Shown here piece after piece: positions 8,828-19,088 of a stretch of 64,000 bases of DNA. The notes under the pieces are model-generated. The model saw only the letters and a program-made list of their open reading frames with translations, did not search any database and had not been told where the DNA came from. The first letter of the stretch is position 1. Every line of letters begins with the position of its first letter. The stretch spans positions 620,001 through 684,000 of the forward strand of contig NZ_CP095412.1 of assembly GCF_023016265.1 (NCBI RefSeq), in the 5' to 3' direction. The translations under genes and the position numbers were made by a program. This DNA comes from Blastococcus sp. PRF04-17. Its GTDB lineage: Bacteria; Actinomycetota; Actinomycetes; Mycobacteriales; Geodermatophilaceae.

Positions 8828-9124
8828 TCAAGGGCGTGGGTTGTGCCGCGTCCAGCCGCGCTCGTCGCGCCGCGCACCCATCCCGGCCCGGCAGCGGCGG
8901 CACACGTCGGCCACCTCCTCGGCGTGCCGCCCGGACTCCGGCTGGGCGTCGGCCCAGCTGACGTGCGGGAACCGGTTCAGCCGCGATCTCCGGAGCGACA
9001 GCCCGCACACGGTCTCGTTGCGTCCGCGCTCCCAGGCGTGGACCTCGCCCGACGGGTAGCGGACGCCGTCGTCCGGGTCGGTCCACGTGCTGCCGGCCGC
9101 GACGGCCGCGTTCTTCACTGCCAC
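8828..9124 (-). CDS. Small Cys-containing protein of unknown function
   Basis: This 98-aa polypeptide contains YPSGEVHAWERGRNETVCGL and a later VCRRCRAGM. The single Cys followed by CxxC looks like a partial zinc or metal knuckle. The composition is not that of a shadow frame, because conserved-looking Trp, His and Cys residues are spread over the length. I do not recognise a named family. It stands alone between the b561 gene and a short membrane ORF. Confidence 0.6.
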   Translation of the reverse strand: MAVKNAAVAAGSTWTDPDDGVRYPSGEVHAWERGRNETVCGLSLRRSRLNRFPHVSWADAQPESGRHAEEVADVCRRCRAGMGARRDERGWTRHNPRP

Positions 9125-9233
9125 GGAAGCCCTGTTACCCCCGACATGGCCGGTGGATGTCGAGAATGCCGGATCGGGTGGCGTTCCGGTGCGGACCTGG
9201 ATTCACCGGGCCGCCGTCACCGACGATCTGAGT

Positions 9234-9506
9234 GTGGGTGAGGAGCCGGCGAGGTCGCCTCGTCGCACGCGTGGACGACCGAGCCCTGCATTGCTGCTCA
9301 CCATGGCCATCCTCTGGTCAGCCTTGGCGACCGCGAGCTGGATCCTCGAGCAGGCCCTTCTTCTCTCCATGGGCTGGTCGGCTCTGGCAATCGGCTACTT
9401 CGGGATGAGCTGGCACGCGCAGCGTCATGCCCATGACCCTCCTCCACCGAGCCGGGGGTCCACGAGCCGGTGGGGAGCCGGCAGACCGGACGAACGGTGG
9501 CGCTAG
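9234..9506 (+). CDS. Possible small membrane protein
   Basis: The GTG at 9234 opens a 90-aa frame whose middle is a plausible pair of transmembrane helices: ALLLTMAILWSALATASWIL and ALLLSMGWSALAIGYFGM. It then continues into a Pro/Arg-rich tail. The start is uncertain; the same frame is open further upstream. No family is recognised. The hydrophobic pattern is the only evidence that this is a gene. Confidence 0.4.
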   Translation: MGEEPARSPRRTRGRPSPALLLTMAILWSALATASWILEQALLLSMGWSALAIGYFGMSWHAQRHAHDPPPPSRGSTSRWGAGRPDERWR

Positions 9507-9582
9507 TCGCTGGGCCCGATGTCGATGCCAACGATGTGCGCGAAGGCCCGGTTTCTGGGCCGTACCGCCGTCGCTACCGGCG

Positions 9583-11247
9583 CTAGGCGTTCCGGACGGC
9601 GGCGGCCGACTGCAGGCCCAGTTCCTCGACCGAGACCTCGCGCATCTCGACCTTCCGGATCTTGCCGGTGACCGTCATCGGGAAATCGTCGACGACCTTC
9701 ACGTACCGGGGCACCTTGTAGTGCGCGAGCTTGCCGGCGCAGAACGCACGGAGGCTCTCGGCGGTGAGCGGCTCGGCGCCCTCGCGCAGCCGGACCCAGG
9801 CCATGAGCTCCTCGCCGTACCGCTCGTCGGGGACGCCGATCACCTGCACGTCGACGACGTCGGGGTGGGTGTAGAGGAATTCCTCGATCTCCCGCGGGTA
9901 CACGTTCTCGCCGCCGCGGATGACCATGTCCTTGATCCGCCCGACGATGTTGAGATAGCCCTCGGTGTCCATGACGGCGAGGTCGCCGGTGTGCATCCAG
10001 CGGGCGCGGTCGATGACCTCGGCGGTCTTCTCCGGCTCGTTCCAGTAGCCGAGCATCACCGAGTAGCCGCGGGTGCAGAACTCGCCGGGCTCCCCGCGCG
10101 GAACGGTCAGGCCCGTGGTGGGGTCGACGACCTTGACCTCCAGGTGCGGGTGCACCCGCCCGACGGTCGAGGTCCGGCGGTCCAGGTCGTCGTCGGCGCC
10201 GGTCTGGGTGGACACCGGCGACGTCTCGGTCATGCCGTAGCAGATGGTCACCTCGGTCATGCCCATCTCGGTGACGACCCGCTTCATCACCTCGACCGGG
10301 CACGGGGAGCCGGCCATGATCCCCGTCCGCAGCGACGACAGGTCGTAGGAGGCGAAGTCGGGCAGGGCCAGCTCGGCGATGAACATCGTCGGGACGCCGT
10401 ACAGCGAGGTGCACCGCTCGTCCTGGACGGCCCGCAGCGTCGCCGCCGGGTCGAAGCCGGGCGCCGGGATGACCATCGTCGCGCCGTGCGAGGTGGCCGC
10501 GAGGTTGCCCATGCCCATGCCGAAGCAGTGGTAGTAGGGCACCGGGATGCAGATGCGGTCGGCCTCGGTGTAGCCGCAGCCCTCGCCCACGAAGAACCCG
10601 TTGTTGAGCAGGTTGTGGTGGGTGAGCGTGGCGCCCTTCGGGAAGCCCGTCGTCCCGGAGGTGTACTGGATGTTGATCGGGTCGTCGGCCGACAGCTGCG
10701 TCTCCCGCTCGGCCAGCAGCGACCGGTCCGCCGCCCGGCCGGCGGACATCAGCTCGTCCCACGCGTCGTGGCCGAGGAAGACCACCTCGCGCAGGACGGG
10801 GCAGTCGCCGCGCACCTCGGCCACCATCGCCCGGTAGTCGCTGGTCTTGAACGCCGGCGCCGACACCAGCACCGAGATGCCGGCCTGCTGCAGCACGTAG
10901 GCCAGCTCGTGCGTGCGGTAGGCCGGGTTGATGTTGACCAGGATCGCGCCGAGCTTCGCCGTCGCGTACTGCACGAAGGCCCACTCGGCGCAGTTGGGCG
11001 CCCAGATGCCGACCCGGTCGCCCTTGCGCACGCCCAGCGCGTCCAGGCCCAGGGCGCAGGCGTCGACCTCGGCGACGAAGCCGGGATAGGTCCAGCGGCG
11101 GCCCGTCGCGCACTCGACCAGCGCCGCGTGGTCCCCGACCCGGGCCGCCGTGCGGTCGAGGTTGGCCCCGATGGTGTCGCCCAGCAGGGGCACCGCCGAG
11201 GTGCCGCTGGCGTACGAGGGCAGTGCGGGAGCGCTCGTCTCGGTCAC
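9583..11247 (-). CDS. AMP-binding acyl-CoA synthetase (fatty-acid-CoA ligase type)
   Basis: This 554-aa adenylate-forming enzyme has the full signature. The P-loop is [16 protein letters not shown], the aromatic/Thr motif is YGMTETSP, and the hinge is [17 protein letters not shown]. The catalytic Lys is in [12 protein letters not shown] near the C-terminus. The length and the short spacing place it with medium/long-chain fatty acid-CoA ligases, and the exact substrate is unknown. It makes acyl-AMP and then acyl-CoA. GTG at 11247 precedes [11 protein letters not shown], and upstream sequence is low-complexity. It is divergent from the YCII/ECF42 unit. Confidence 0.93.
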   Translation of the reverse strand: MTETSAPALPSYASGTSAVPLLGDTIGANLDRTAARVGDHAALVECATGRRWTYPGFVAEVDACALGLDALGVRKGDRVGIWAPNCAEWAFVQYATAKLGAILVNINPAYRTHELAYVLQQAGISVLVSAPAFKTSDYRAMVAEVRGDCPVLREVVFLGHDAWDELMSAGRAADRSLLAERETQLSADDPINIQYTSGTTGFPKGATLTHHNLLNNGFFVGEGCGYTEADRICIPVPYYHCFGMGMGNLAATSHGATMVIPAPGFDPAATLRAVQDERCTSLYGVPTMFIAELALPDFASYDLSSLRTGIMAGSPCPVEVMKRVVTEMGMTEVTICYGMTETSPVSTQTGADDDLDRRTSTVGRVHPHLEVKVVDPTTGLTVPRGEPGEFCTRGYSVMLGYWNEPEKTAEVIDRARWMHTGDLAVMDTEGYLNIVGRIKDMVIRGGENVYPREIEEFLYTHPDVVDVQVIGVPDERYGEELMAWVRLREGAEPLTAESLRAFCAGKLAHYKVPRYVKVVDDFPMTVTGKIRKVEMREVSVEELGLQSAAAVRNA

Positions 11248-11367
11248 CGGATCACCGTGCCACGGGGGCGGTGGGAAAAGAATCCGCGGGCGCTGTCGAT
11301 CCGGCTCCCGCCTGCGTGTCGTAGGAATGGAGGCCCGAGAGGCGGGCCGACGACGGAGGAGATCCCG

Positions 11368-11709
11368 ATGAGCGAGTACCTGATCCTGATCTACGAGGAC
11401 GAGGCGTCGTACGAGACCGCCACTCCCGAGGTGATCGGCGAGGTCATGCAGGCGCACGACGACTTCGCTGCCGGCGTCGAGGGGCTCGGCGCCAAGCTGG
11501 TGGGCGGCAAGGCGCTGCAGCCGACGGGCACCGCCACCACCGTGCGCGGCTCCGAGGTGACCGACGGACCCTTCGTCGAGACGAAGGAGGCCCTCGGCGG
11601 CTACTACCTCGTCGAGGCGCCCGACCTGGACACCGCGCTGGCCGTCGCCAAGACGGTCCCGGCGCGCTTCGGCGGCGTCGAGGTCCGCCCCGTCATGACC
11701 TTCGACTGA
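11368..11709 (+). CDS. YCII/DGPF domain protein, partner of ECF42 sigma factor
   Basis: This 113-aa protein has the motif [20 protein letters not shown], the DGPF signature of YCII-related (PhnB/DGPF) proteins, with the ferredoxin-like fold ending in [11 protein letters not shown] good ribosome-binding site (GGAGGA, 11355-11360) precedes the ATG. The sigma gene starts 13 bp after its stop. ECF42 sigma factors are nearly always encoded beside DGPF proteins, which are their likely targets or modulators. The biochemical activity of the DGPF protein is not established. Confidence 0.92.
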   Translation: MSEYLILIYEDEASYETATPEVIGEVMQAHDDFAAGVEGLGAKLVGGKALQPTGTATTVRGSEVTDGPFVETKEALGGYYLVEAPDLDTALAVAKTVPARFGGVEVRPVMTFD

Positions 11710-11722
11710 TCCCCGGGTTCCG

Positions 11723-12994
<1,272 letters not shown>

Positions 12995-13063
12995 CCTGGC
13001 GGCGGGAACCGGCCCTCTGACCTCGGCGTCCACTCTGCACATCGAAGGACGCCGGAGGTCCCC

Positions 13064-13798
13064 ATGCCAGTGCGCAGCCGTGCCTTGTTCATCGCTGTCG
13101 TCGTCCTCGTGGGCGCCGTCGCGGCCATCGCGTTCACCCTGCGCCCGGAGCCGCTGCGGGCGCAGCCGGTCGATCCGGCGGCCGGAGCGGGGGTCCAGGT
13201 CGAGGGCGTCGGCACCGTCACCGGCTCGCCCGACGTCCTGCGGGTCACGATCGGCGTCGAGACCACCGCCGAGGCGGTCGACGCCGCCCTGCAGGAGGCC
13301 TCCACCGCGGCACGTCGGGTCCTCGAGGCGGTGCGGGCCGAGGGCGTGTCCGAGGACGACGTCGCCACCGTGAACGTGTCGGTCTACGCGGCGTACGACC
13401 ACAACGGCCAGGAGATCACCGGCTACACCGCCCGGCACGACCTGGAGGTCAGGCTGCGCGACCTGGGCCGGGCCGGGACGGCGATCACGGCGCTGGTGAC
13501 CGCCGGCGGTGACGCCGCCCGCCTGCAGGGGGTCGCCTTCTCGCTCGAGGACGACGCCGCGCTGCAGGAGGACGCCCGCGCGGAGGCGTTCGCCGCGGCG
13601 CGGGAGAAGGCCGAGCAGTACGCGGAGCTGACCGGGCGCGAGCTCGGCGACGTGGTCGAGGTGCGGGAGCAGGTGACGCCGTCCGGCCCGATCCCGTACG
13701 CCGCCGGCGACGCGGCTCGCATGGCGGAGTCCGTTCCGCTGGTGCCGGGCTCGGCCACCGTGTCGGTCACCGTCTCGGTGCGCTGGGGCCTTCGGTGA
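13064..13798 (+). CDS. SIMPL (DUF541) domain protein, secreted or membrane-anchored
   Basis: This 244-aa protein begins with an uncleaved-looking N-terminal hydrophobic helix (ALFIAVVVLVGAVAAIAF). The SIMPL domain follows: VEGVGTVTGSPDVLRVTIGV, GYTARHDLEVRLRDL, and a final SATVSVTVSVRW strand. SIMPL/DUF541 proteins are periplasmic or surface proteins linked to oxidative stress or outer-membrane assembly in other bacteria, and their biochemical function is not defined. It lies just downstream of the ECF42 gene on the same strand (69 bp) but probably has its own start signals. Confidence 0.85.
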   Translation: MPVRSRALFIAVVVLVGAVAAIAFTLRPEPLRAQPVDPAAGAGVQVEGVGTVTGSPDVLRVTIGVETTAEAVDAALQEASTAARRVLEAVRAEGVSEDDVATVNVSVYAAYDHNGQEITGYTARHDLEVRLRDLGRAGTAITALVTAGGDAARLQGVAFSLEDDAALQEDARAEAFAAAREKAEQYAELTGRELGDVVEVREQVTPSGPIPYAAGDAARMAESVPLVPGSATVSVTVSVRWGLR

Positions 13799-13802
13799 GG
13801 CG

Positions 13803-14414
13803 TCAGGCGGGGGAGTGGATCCCCGGACGGCGGAGGTCGTAGAAGGACGGCGGCCCGTCCCCGAGCTCCATCAGTTCCTCCATGGCGGCCCGCATCCCCG
13901 GCGGGAGCTCCGTGCGCTCGCCCTCGCGTGCCTCGGCCTCCGACGCGAAGTAGACGACCTGCGTCCACTCGCCGCCGTCGTGGCCGATCCAGACGCTGCC
14001 CAGGACGTCCGGCCGGGCAGCCGCCGCCTCCTCGGATGACAACCGCGCCATGAGCTCACGGGCCCGTGCCACGTCCCTCACCCGGCCCTGCATGATCTGG
14101 ACGAAGCCGGCCGTGTCCGGGTCCCCCTGCAGGTCGACCTCGACGTCCTCGCTGTCGCGGAACGTGACGTCCCCGTCGAACAGCTTCTCGGTCTCCGCCC
14201 ACCACTCGCCCTGCTCCGGCCGTCCGGAGTTGCGGGCGGCCGCGTCGGCGGACTCGAACCGGGCGACGGCGATGAACGTGCCGTCGTCGGTCGTGCCGTC
14301 CGTGCTGCCGAGCCAGCCGATCGCCGTCGGGCCCAGCTCCGCCACCCACCGATTCAGCGCCGCCCGCAGCGCCTCGGGATCCGACGTCCTTCCCTGGAAG
14401 ACCTGAGCGAACAC
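13803..14414 (-). CDS. Tandem dimeric alpha/beta-barrel (ABM-like) protein
   Basis: This 203-aa protein looks like an internal duplication. MFAQVFQGRTSDPEALRAAL and FVQIMQGRVRDVARARELM start two similar halves. Each half has a later segment, GTFIAVARFESADAAARNS and WTQVVYFASEAEAREGE. This is the pattern of fused antibiotic-biosynthesis-monooxygenase-like ferredoxin folds. No catalytic residues can be assigned. It converges on the SIMPL gene with 4 bp between the stops. Confidence 0.7.
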   Translation of the reverse strand: MFAQVFQGRTSDPEALRAALNRWVAELGPTAIGWLGSTDGTTDDGTFIAVARFESADAAARNSGRPEQGEWWAETEKLFDGDVTFRDSEDVEVDLQGDPDTAGFVQIMQGRVRDVARARELMARLSSEEAAAARPDVLGSVWIGHDGGEWTQVVYFASEAEAREGERTELPPGMRAAMEELMELGDGPPSFYDLRRPGIHSPA

Positions 14415-14505
14415 GGCGCGCCTCCCGCCACCGACGTCCGGCCCCCGTGGGACTCACCGACGCTACGACCGCCGGGTGGCCACGTCGACGCCTCCGCGCG
14501 CGACT

Positions 14506-15507
14506 TCAGCCGGGATCGGCCTCGTGGCCCGCCGGCACCGCGCGCACGAGCCCCCGGTAGGCGTCCGCCGCGCGGATCCGGCCGGTCACGACGTCGTGGA
14601 TGGTGTGCGCGATCGGCATGTGCAGGCCGTGCTGGTCGGCGAGCTCGACGACCGTGGAGACGGTCTTCACGCCCTCGGCGACCATGCGCATCTCGCCGAG
14701 GATCTCGTCGAGCAACCGGCCCTTGCCCAGCTGCTCGCCGACGTGGCGGTTGCGGCTCTGCGGGCTCATGCAGGTGGCGACCAGGTCGCCCATGCCGGCC
14801 AGCCCGGCCAACGTGGTCGCCTCGCCGCCCATCGCGACGGCCAGCGTGGTCAGCTCGGCCAGCCCCCGCGACATGACGGCGGCCCGGGTGTTGTCGCCCA
14901 CGCCGAGTCCCTCGGCCATACCGGTGGCGATCGCGATGACGTTCTTGAGCGCGCCGCCGATCTCGCAGCCGACGACGTCGTGGTGGGTGTAGACGCGGAA
15001 CATGCCGCGGGCCACCTCGCGCTGGAGCGCGGTGGCCACGGTGAGGTCCTCGGTCGCGATCACGCTCGCCGCGGCCTGGCCGGCCATGATCTCCCGCGCC
15101 AGGTTCGGCCCCGTGAGCGCCGCCGCCGGCCGGCCCGGCAGCACCTCCTTGATCACCTCGGTCATGCGCAGGTGCGTGCCCCGTTCGAGGCCCTTGCTCA
15201 GGCTCACCACCGGGAACCAGGGGCCGAGGTAGGGCCGGGCCTGCTCCAGCGTCTCCCGGAAGGCGCCGGTCGGCACGCCGACCACCAGCACCTCGGCGTG
15301 CCGGGCGGCCTGCTCGAGGTCGGCCGTCGCGCCGAGCCGGGCGGGCAGCCGGACGCCGCCCAGATAGGCCTCGTTGGTGCGCTGCCCGTCGATCTCGGCG
15401 GCGACGTCGGGGTTGCGGGCCCACAGCAGCACCTCGTGGTCGCGCCGGCACAGCAGCGCGGCCACCGTCGTGCCCCACGAACCCGCGCCCAGCACGGTCA
15501 CCCTCAT
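14506..15507 (-). CDS. gpsA: NAD(P)H-dependent glycerol-3-phosphate dehydrogenase
   Basis: This 333-aa protein has the N-terminal Rossmann motif VLGAGSWGTTVA and the second conserved block SLSKGLERGT. TGPNLAREI and the catalytic-Lys region GCEIGGALKNVIAIATG follow. This is GpsA, which makes sn-glycerol 3-phosphate from dihydroxyacetone phosphate for phospholipid synthesis in the cytosol. ATG at 15505-15507 begins right at the first strand; a GTG two codons upstream is possible. It is divergent from the CPBP protease gene. Several lipid-metabolism genes lie nearby, but none is in its operon. Confidence 0.96.
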   Translation of the reverse strand: MRVTVLGAGSWGTTVAALLCRRDHEVLLWARNPDVAAEIDGQRTNEAYLGGVRLPARLGATADLEQAARHAEVLVVGVPTGAFRETLEQARPYLGPWFPVVSLSKGLERGTHLRMTEVIKEVLPGRPAAALTGPNLAREIMAGQAAASVIATEDLTVATALQREVARGMFRVYTHHDVVGCEIGGALKNVIAIATGMAEGLGVGDNTRAAVMSRGLAELTTLAVAMGGEATTLAGLAGMGDLVATCMSPQSRNRHVGEQLGKGRLLDEILGEMRMVAEGVKTVSTVVELADQHGLHMPIAHTIHDVVTGRIRAADAYRGLVRAVPAGHEADPG

Positions 15508-15570
15508 CGACACCCTCCCGACGGTTCTGCGGTGCTCCCACGGAGGCGCCGGCCCGGACAGGATGCGGGT

Positions 15571-16287
15571 GTGCACCCCTCCCTGCCAGTGCTGGCCGCT
15601 CCGCGACTCGTGCCGTTCACGGTGGCGACCGCCGGCGTGCTGGCCGTCTGGAACAACGCCGTGGCGCAGCGGCTGCCCTCCTACGTGCTCGGCAACGCCG
15701 TGGCGACCGCGGCGCTGCTGACCGCTGCCCGCCGAGCCGGGCTCTCGTGGGACGAGCTGGGTCTCGGCCGACCGGCGCTGCGGCGAGGGCTGCGGTGGGG
15801 TGCCGCCCCGGGTGCGCTCGTCGGCGCCGGCTACGCGACGGCGCTGGCGGTGCCCGCGCTGCGGCCGCTCCTGCGGGACGCCCGGGTCGCCGGTCTGGTC
15901 GGAGCGGAGGTCGCCTCGCGTGCCCTCGTGCGCATCCCCGTCGGCACCGTGCTCTGGGAGGAGGTCGCCTTCCGGGGCGTGCTGCTCGCCGCCCTCGACC
16001 GGTTGCTGGGCCCGCGGACCGCGGTCGGGGCGTCGTCCGCTCTCTTCGGCGTCTGGCACATCCGGCCGGCCGCCGAGGGACTGCGGGCCAACGGTCTGGT
16101 CCGCGGTCCGGTCGGCACGGCGGTGGCGGTGGGCTCCGCGTGCCTGGGGACGGCGGCCGCGGGCGTCCTGTTCGCGGAGCTGCGCCGGCGCAGCGGCAGC
16201 CTGGTCGCACCCGCGCTGCTGCACGGCGCGGCCAACGTGCTGGGCCTGCTCGCCGCCGTCCGCGCCTCCCGCCGCTCGCTCCTCTAG
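15571..16287 (+). CDS. CPBP family intramembrane metalloprotease
   Basis: This 238-aa, mostly hydrophobic protein carries the CPBP (CAAX protease/bacteriocin-processing) motifs. Motif 1 is WEEVAFRGVLLAAL with the Glu-Glu pair and Arg. Motif 2 is SALFGVWHIRPA with the His. Motif 3 is ALLHGAANVLGLL. These residues bind zinc within the membrane. The substrate is unknown. The start is GTG at 15571. It ends 9 bp before a cyclase gene on the same strand. Confidence 0.88.
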   Translation: MHPSLPVLAAPRLVPFTVATAGVLAVWNNAVAQRLPSYVLGNAVATAALLTAARRAGLSWDELGLGRPALRRGLRWGAAPGALVGAGYATALAVPALRPLLRDARVAGLVGAEVASRALVRIPVGTVLWEEVAFRGVLLAALDRLLGPRTAVGASSALFGVWHIRPAAEGLRANGLVRGPVGTAVAVGSACLGTAAAGVLFAELRRRSGSLVAPALLHGAANVLGLLAAVRASRRSLL

Positions 16288-16296
16288 GTTGGCGGG

Positions 16297-17073
16297 ATGT
16301 CGCTGCTCGAGAGCCTCACCGACGCGCTGGTCACGGGCCGGATCGAGGTCGTCGACCTGACCGCTCCGCTGTCGTCGGAGACGCCGATCATCCAGCTGCC
16401 GCCGCCCTTCGCGCAGACCGCGCGGTTCGAGCTGGAGGAGCTGAGCCGGTACGACGACCGCGGCCCGGCGTGGTACTGGAACAACTTCCGCACCGGCGAG
16501 CACACCGGGACGCACTTCGACGCCCCCAATCACTGGGTGACCGGCAGGAACGGTGCCGACGTCGCCTCCGTGCCGGCGTCGCGGCTGATCGCCCCGGCCG
16601 TGGTCCTCGACTTCTCGACGCAGGCGGCGGAGGACCCGGACTTCCTCCTGGAGGTCGAGCACATCCGGGCGTGGGAGGAGGAGCACGGCCCGCTGCCCGA
16701 CGGCGGCTGGCTGCTCTACCGCACCGGGTGGGACGCCCGCTCTTCCTCGCAGCAGGACTTCCTCAACGCCGACGACACCGGCCCGCACACCCCGGGTCTC
16801 TCGCCGGCCTGCGCCGCCTGGCTGGCCGAGGAGTCGCCGGTGATCGGGCTGGGCGTGGAGACCGTCGGCACCGACGCCGGGGCCGCGCACTCCTTCGACC
16901 CGCCGTTCCCGTGCCACGCCGCGCTGATGGGCAGCGACAAGTACGGGCTGACCCAGCTGCAGAACCTCGACCGGCTGCCGGTCACCGGCGCGGTGCTGGT
17001 CACCGCCCCGCTGCCGATCGTGTCCGGCTCCGGTTCGCCGTCCCGGGTGCTCGCGCTCGTCGACCGCGGGTGA
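16297..17073 (+). CDS. Cyclase/kynurenine-formamidase-like metal hydrolase
   Basis: This 258-aa protein has the family signature H-x-G-T-H-x-D-x-P-x-H in EHTGTHFDAPNHW, the metal-binding site of the cyclase (KynB-like) family. The later GVETVGTDAG segment is also typical. Such enzymes hydrolyse formamides or related ring and amide bonds. It overlaps the next gene, a ThDP enzyme, by 4 nt (GTGA), so the two are translationally coupled and probably act in one pathway. KynB itself is shorter (about 210 aa), so the substrate here is probably different. Confidence 0.88.
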   Translation: MSLLESLTDALVTGRIEVVDLTAPLSSETPIIQLPPPFAQTARFELEELSRYDDRGPAWYWNNFRTGEHTGTHFDAPNHWVTGRNGADVASVPASRLIAPAVVLDFSTQAAEDPDFLLEVEHIRAWEEEHGPLPDGGWLLYRTGWDARSSSQQDFLNADDTGPHTPGLSPACAAWLAEESPVIGLGVETVGTDAGAAHSFDPPFPCHAALMGSDKYGLTQLQNLDRLPVTGAVLVTAPLPIVSGSGSPSRVLALVDRG

Positions 17074-18695
17074 ACGTCGCCGAGGCCGTCGGCGCCACCC
17101 TGGCGCGGTGCGGTGTCGACACGGTCTTCGGTGTGGTGGGGTCGGGCAACTTCCACTCGACCAACGCGATGGTGGCGGCCGGTGCCCGGTACGTCGCCGC
17201 GCGGCACGAGGGCGGCGCGGCGACGATGGCCGACGCCTACGCGCGGACGAGCGGAGCGGTGTCGGCGCTCAGCCTGCACCAGGGCTGCGGGCTGACCAAT
17301 GCGCTGACCGGGATCACGGAGGCGGCCAAGAGCCGGACGCCCCTCGTGGTCCTGACGGCGGAGGCCACGTCCACGCGCTCGAACTTCGCGGTGGACCAGG
17401 CAGGCCTGGCCGCGGCGGTGGGCGCGCTGTCGATGCGCGTGACCGTCCCCGAGGACGCGGCCGGGACCGCCGCGGCTGCCGTCGCGACTGCCCGGGACGA
17501 GCGGCGCGTCGTCGTCCTCAACCTGCCGCTGGACGTGCAGGGTCAAGAGGCCGGGAACGCCACGCCACCGCCGTGGGCGCCTCGGCCGGTGCCGCCGCCG
17601 GATCCGGCGCAGGTCGAGCGGCTGGCCGACGCTCTCCGCCGGGCGCGTCGCCCGGTGTTCGTCGCGGGGCGGGGTGCCCGCGCGGCGCGGGGGGAGCTGG
17701 AGGCGCTGGCCGATCGGTGCGGGGCGCTGCTGGCGACCTCCGCCGTCGCCAAGGGCCTGTTCCGCGGGAGCCCGTGGGACCTCGACGTCTCCGGAGGGTT
17801 CGCCACGCCGCTGGCCGCGGAGCTGATCTCCGGCGCTGACCTGATCGTCGGCTGGGGCTGCCAGCTGAACATGTGGACGATGCGGCACGGACGGCTGATC
17901 GCCGGCAACGCCGTCGTCGTCCAGGTCGATCTCGAGGCCGAGGCCCTCGGCGCGCAGCGGCCGATCACGTTCGGGGTGTGCGGCGACGTGACGGCGGTGG
18001 CCGGTGCGGTGACGGCCGCGTGGGGGGACGAGGCGACCGGCTACCGGACCCCGGAGATGCGGCGGGCCATCGCCCAGCGGGGACGCTGGCGGGACGAGTC
18101 GTTGGACGCCGAAGCAGCGGGCGACCTCGTCGATCCCCGCGCGCTGACCATCGCCCTGGACGACCTCCTGCCGGCCGAGCGCCTGGTGGCCGTGGACTCC
18201 GGCAACTTCATGGGCTACCCGAGCATGTTCCTCGACGTCCCGGACGAGCAGGGGTTCTGCTTCACCCAGGCGTTCCAGTCGGTGGGGCTGGGGCTGGCCA
18301 CGGCGATCGGCGCGGCGCTGGCCCGTCCCGACCGGTTGCCCGTCGCCGCGCTCGGTGACGGAGGTGCGCTCATGGGCGCCTCGGAGCTGGAGACGGTCGT
18401 CCGGTTGGGCCTGCCGATGCTGGTCGTCGTCTACGACGACGCGGCGTACGGCGCCGAGGTCCACCACTTCGGCCCCGGCGGCCACCCGCTGGACGCGGTG
18501 CGGTTCCCCGAGACCGACTTCGCCGCCATCGCGCGCGGCTACGGCTTCGGGGCCGTGACCGCCCGGCGGGTCGACGACCTGGACGCCGTGGCGGCGTGGC
18601 TGGCCGGGCCGCGGAGCACTCCGCTGCTGGTCGACGCCAAGATCACGCGCGACCAGCCGTCGTGGTGGCTCGAGGAGGCCTTCCGCGGTCACTGA
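17070..18695 (+). CDS. Thiamine-diphosphate-dependent enzyme, acetolactate-synthase-like
   Basis: This 541-aa protein has the three-domain layout of the IlvB/benzoylformate-decarboxylase group. The N-terminal domain contains the activating Glu in AARHEGGAATMADAYAR, and a central Rossmann-like domain follows. The C-terminal domain contains GDGGALMGASELE, and further on VVYDDAAYGAE, the ThDP/Mg2+ binding motif. It would decarboxylate or carboligate a 2-oxo acid. Coupling to the cyclase suggests the cyclase product or substrate is channelled to it. The GTG start overlaps the cyclase stop. Confidence 0.9.
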   Translation: MNVAEAVGATLARCGVDTVFGVVGSGNFHSTNAMVAAGARYVAARHEGGAATMADAYARTSGAVSALSLHQGCGLTNALTGITEAAKSRTPLVVLTAEATSTRSNFAVDQAGLAAAVGALSMRVTVPEDAAGTAAAAVATARDERRVVVLNLPLDVQGQEAGNATPPPWAPRPVPPPDPAQVERLADALRRARRPVFVAGRGARAARGELEALADRCGALLATSAVAKGLFRGSPWDLDVSGGFATPLAAELISGADLIVGWGCQLNMWTMRHGRLIAGNAVVVQVDLEAEALGAQRPITFGVCGDVTAVAGAVTAAWGDEATGYRTPEMRRAIAQRGRWRDESLDAEAAGDLVDPRALTIALDDLLPAERLVAVDSGNFMGYPSMFLDVPDEQGFCFTQAFQSVGLGLATAIGAALARPDRLPVAALGDGGALMGASELETVVRLGLPMLVVVYDDAAYGAEVHHFGPGGHPLDAVRFPETDFAAIARGYGFGAVTARRVDDLDAVAAWLAGPRSTPLLVDAKITRDQPSWWLEEAFRGH

Positions 18696-18710
18696 CCGCT
18701 GAAGGTCGGC

Positions 18711-19043
18711 TCAGGCGGCGATCGGGTGGTGGTGGCAGCGGCCGCCGCTGGTGGCGCGGGCACCGCACGGAGCGCCGGACTTCGTCCGGCCGCCGGTGTC
18801 GCCGCAGCGAGCCGGCGCCGCCGTCTCCCGGACGGCCTCGACCTCGGGGGCGGCCGGGGCCGCCGGGCGGACGAAGGGCAGGACGACGCCCTCGCGGTCC
18901 AGGACCGGTGCGACGGCGGGCAGGGACGCAGGGGTGGGGACCCGTCCCGGCAGGCGGCGGTCGGCACGGCGGTGCAGGGCGACCGCCGCGGTGACCCCGG
19001 CGGTGACGGCGGCGACGGTGGTGGCGATCTGGCGAGCACGCAT
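18711..19043 (-). CDS. Small membrane-anchored protein with C-terminal Cys/His cluster
   Basis: This 110-aa protein has an N-terminal hydrophobic helix (IATTVAAVTAGVTAAVAL), a Pro/Ala-rich linker and a C-terminal CGDTGGRTKSGAPCGARA followed by GGRCHHH. The C-x(n)-TK-x-G-x-x-C-x(n)-C-H pattern occurs at the ends of many small actinobacterial and phage proteins and is probably a metal-binding knuckle. The start chosen is ATG at 19041; an earlier in-frame ATG is less likely because it adds only polar residues before the helix. Function is unknown. Confidence 0.65.
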   Translation of the reverse strand: MRARQIATTVAAVTAGVTAAVALHRRADRRLPGRVPTPASLPAVAPVLDREGVVLPFVRPAAPAAPEVEAVRETAAPARCGDTGGRTKSGAPCGARATSGGRCHHHPIAA

Positions 19044-19088
19044 GGCTCTGTCATCGGCAGTCCGCGCGCCCGATGGCACCGTCGGCGG

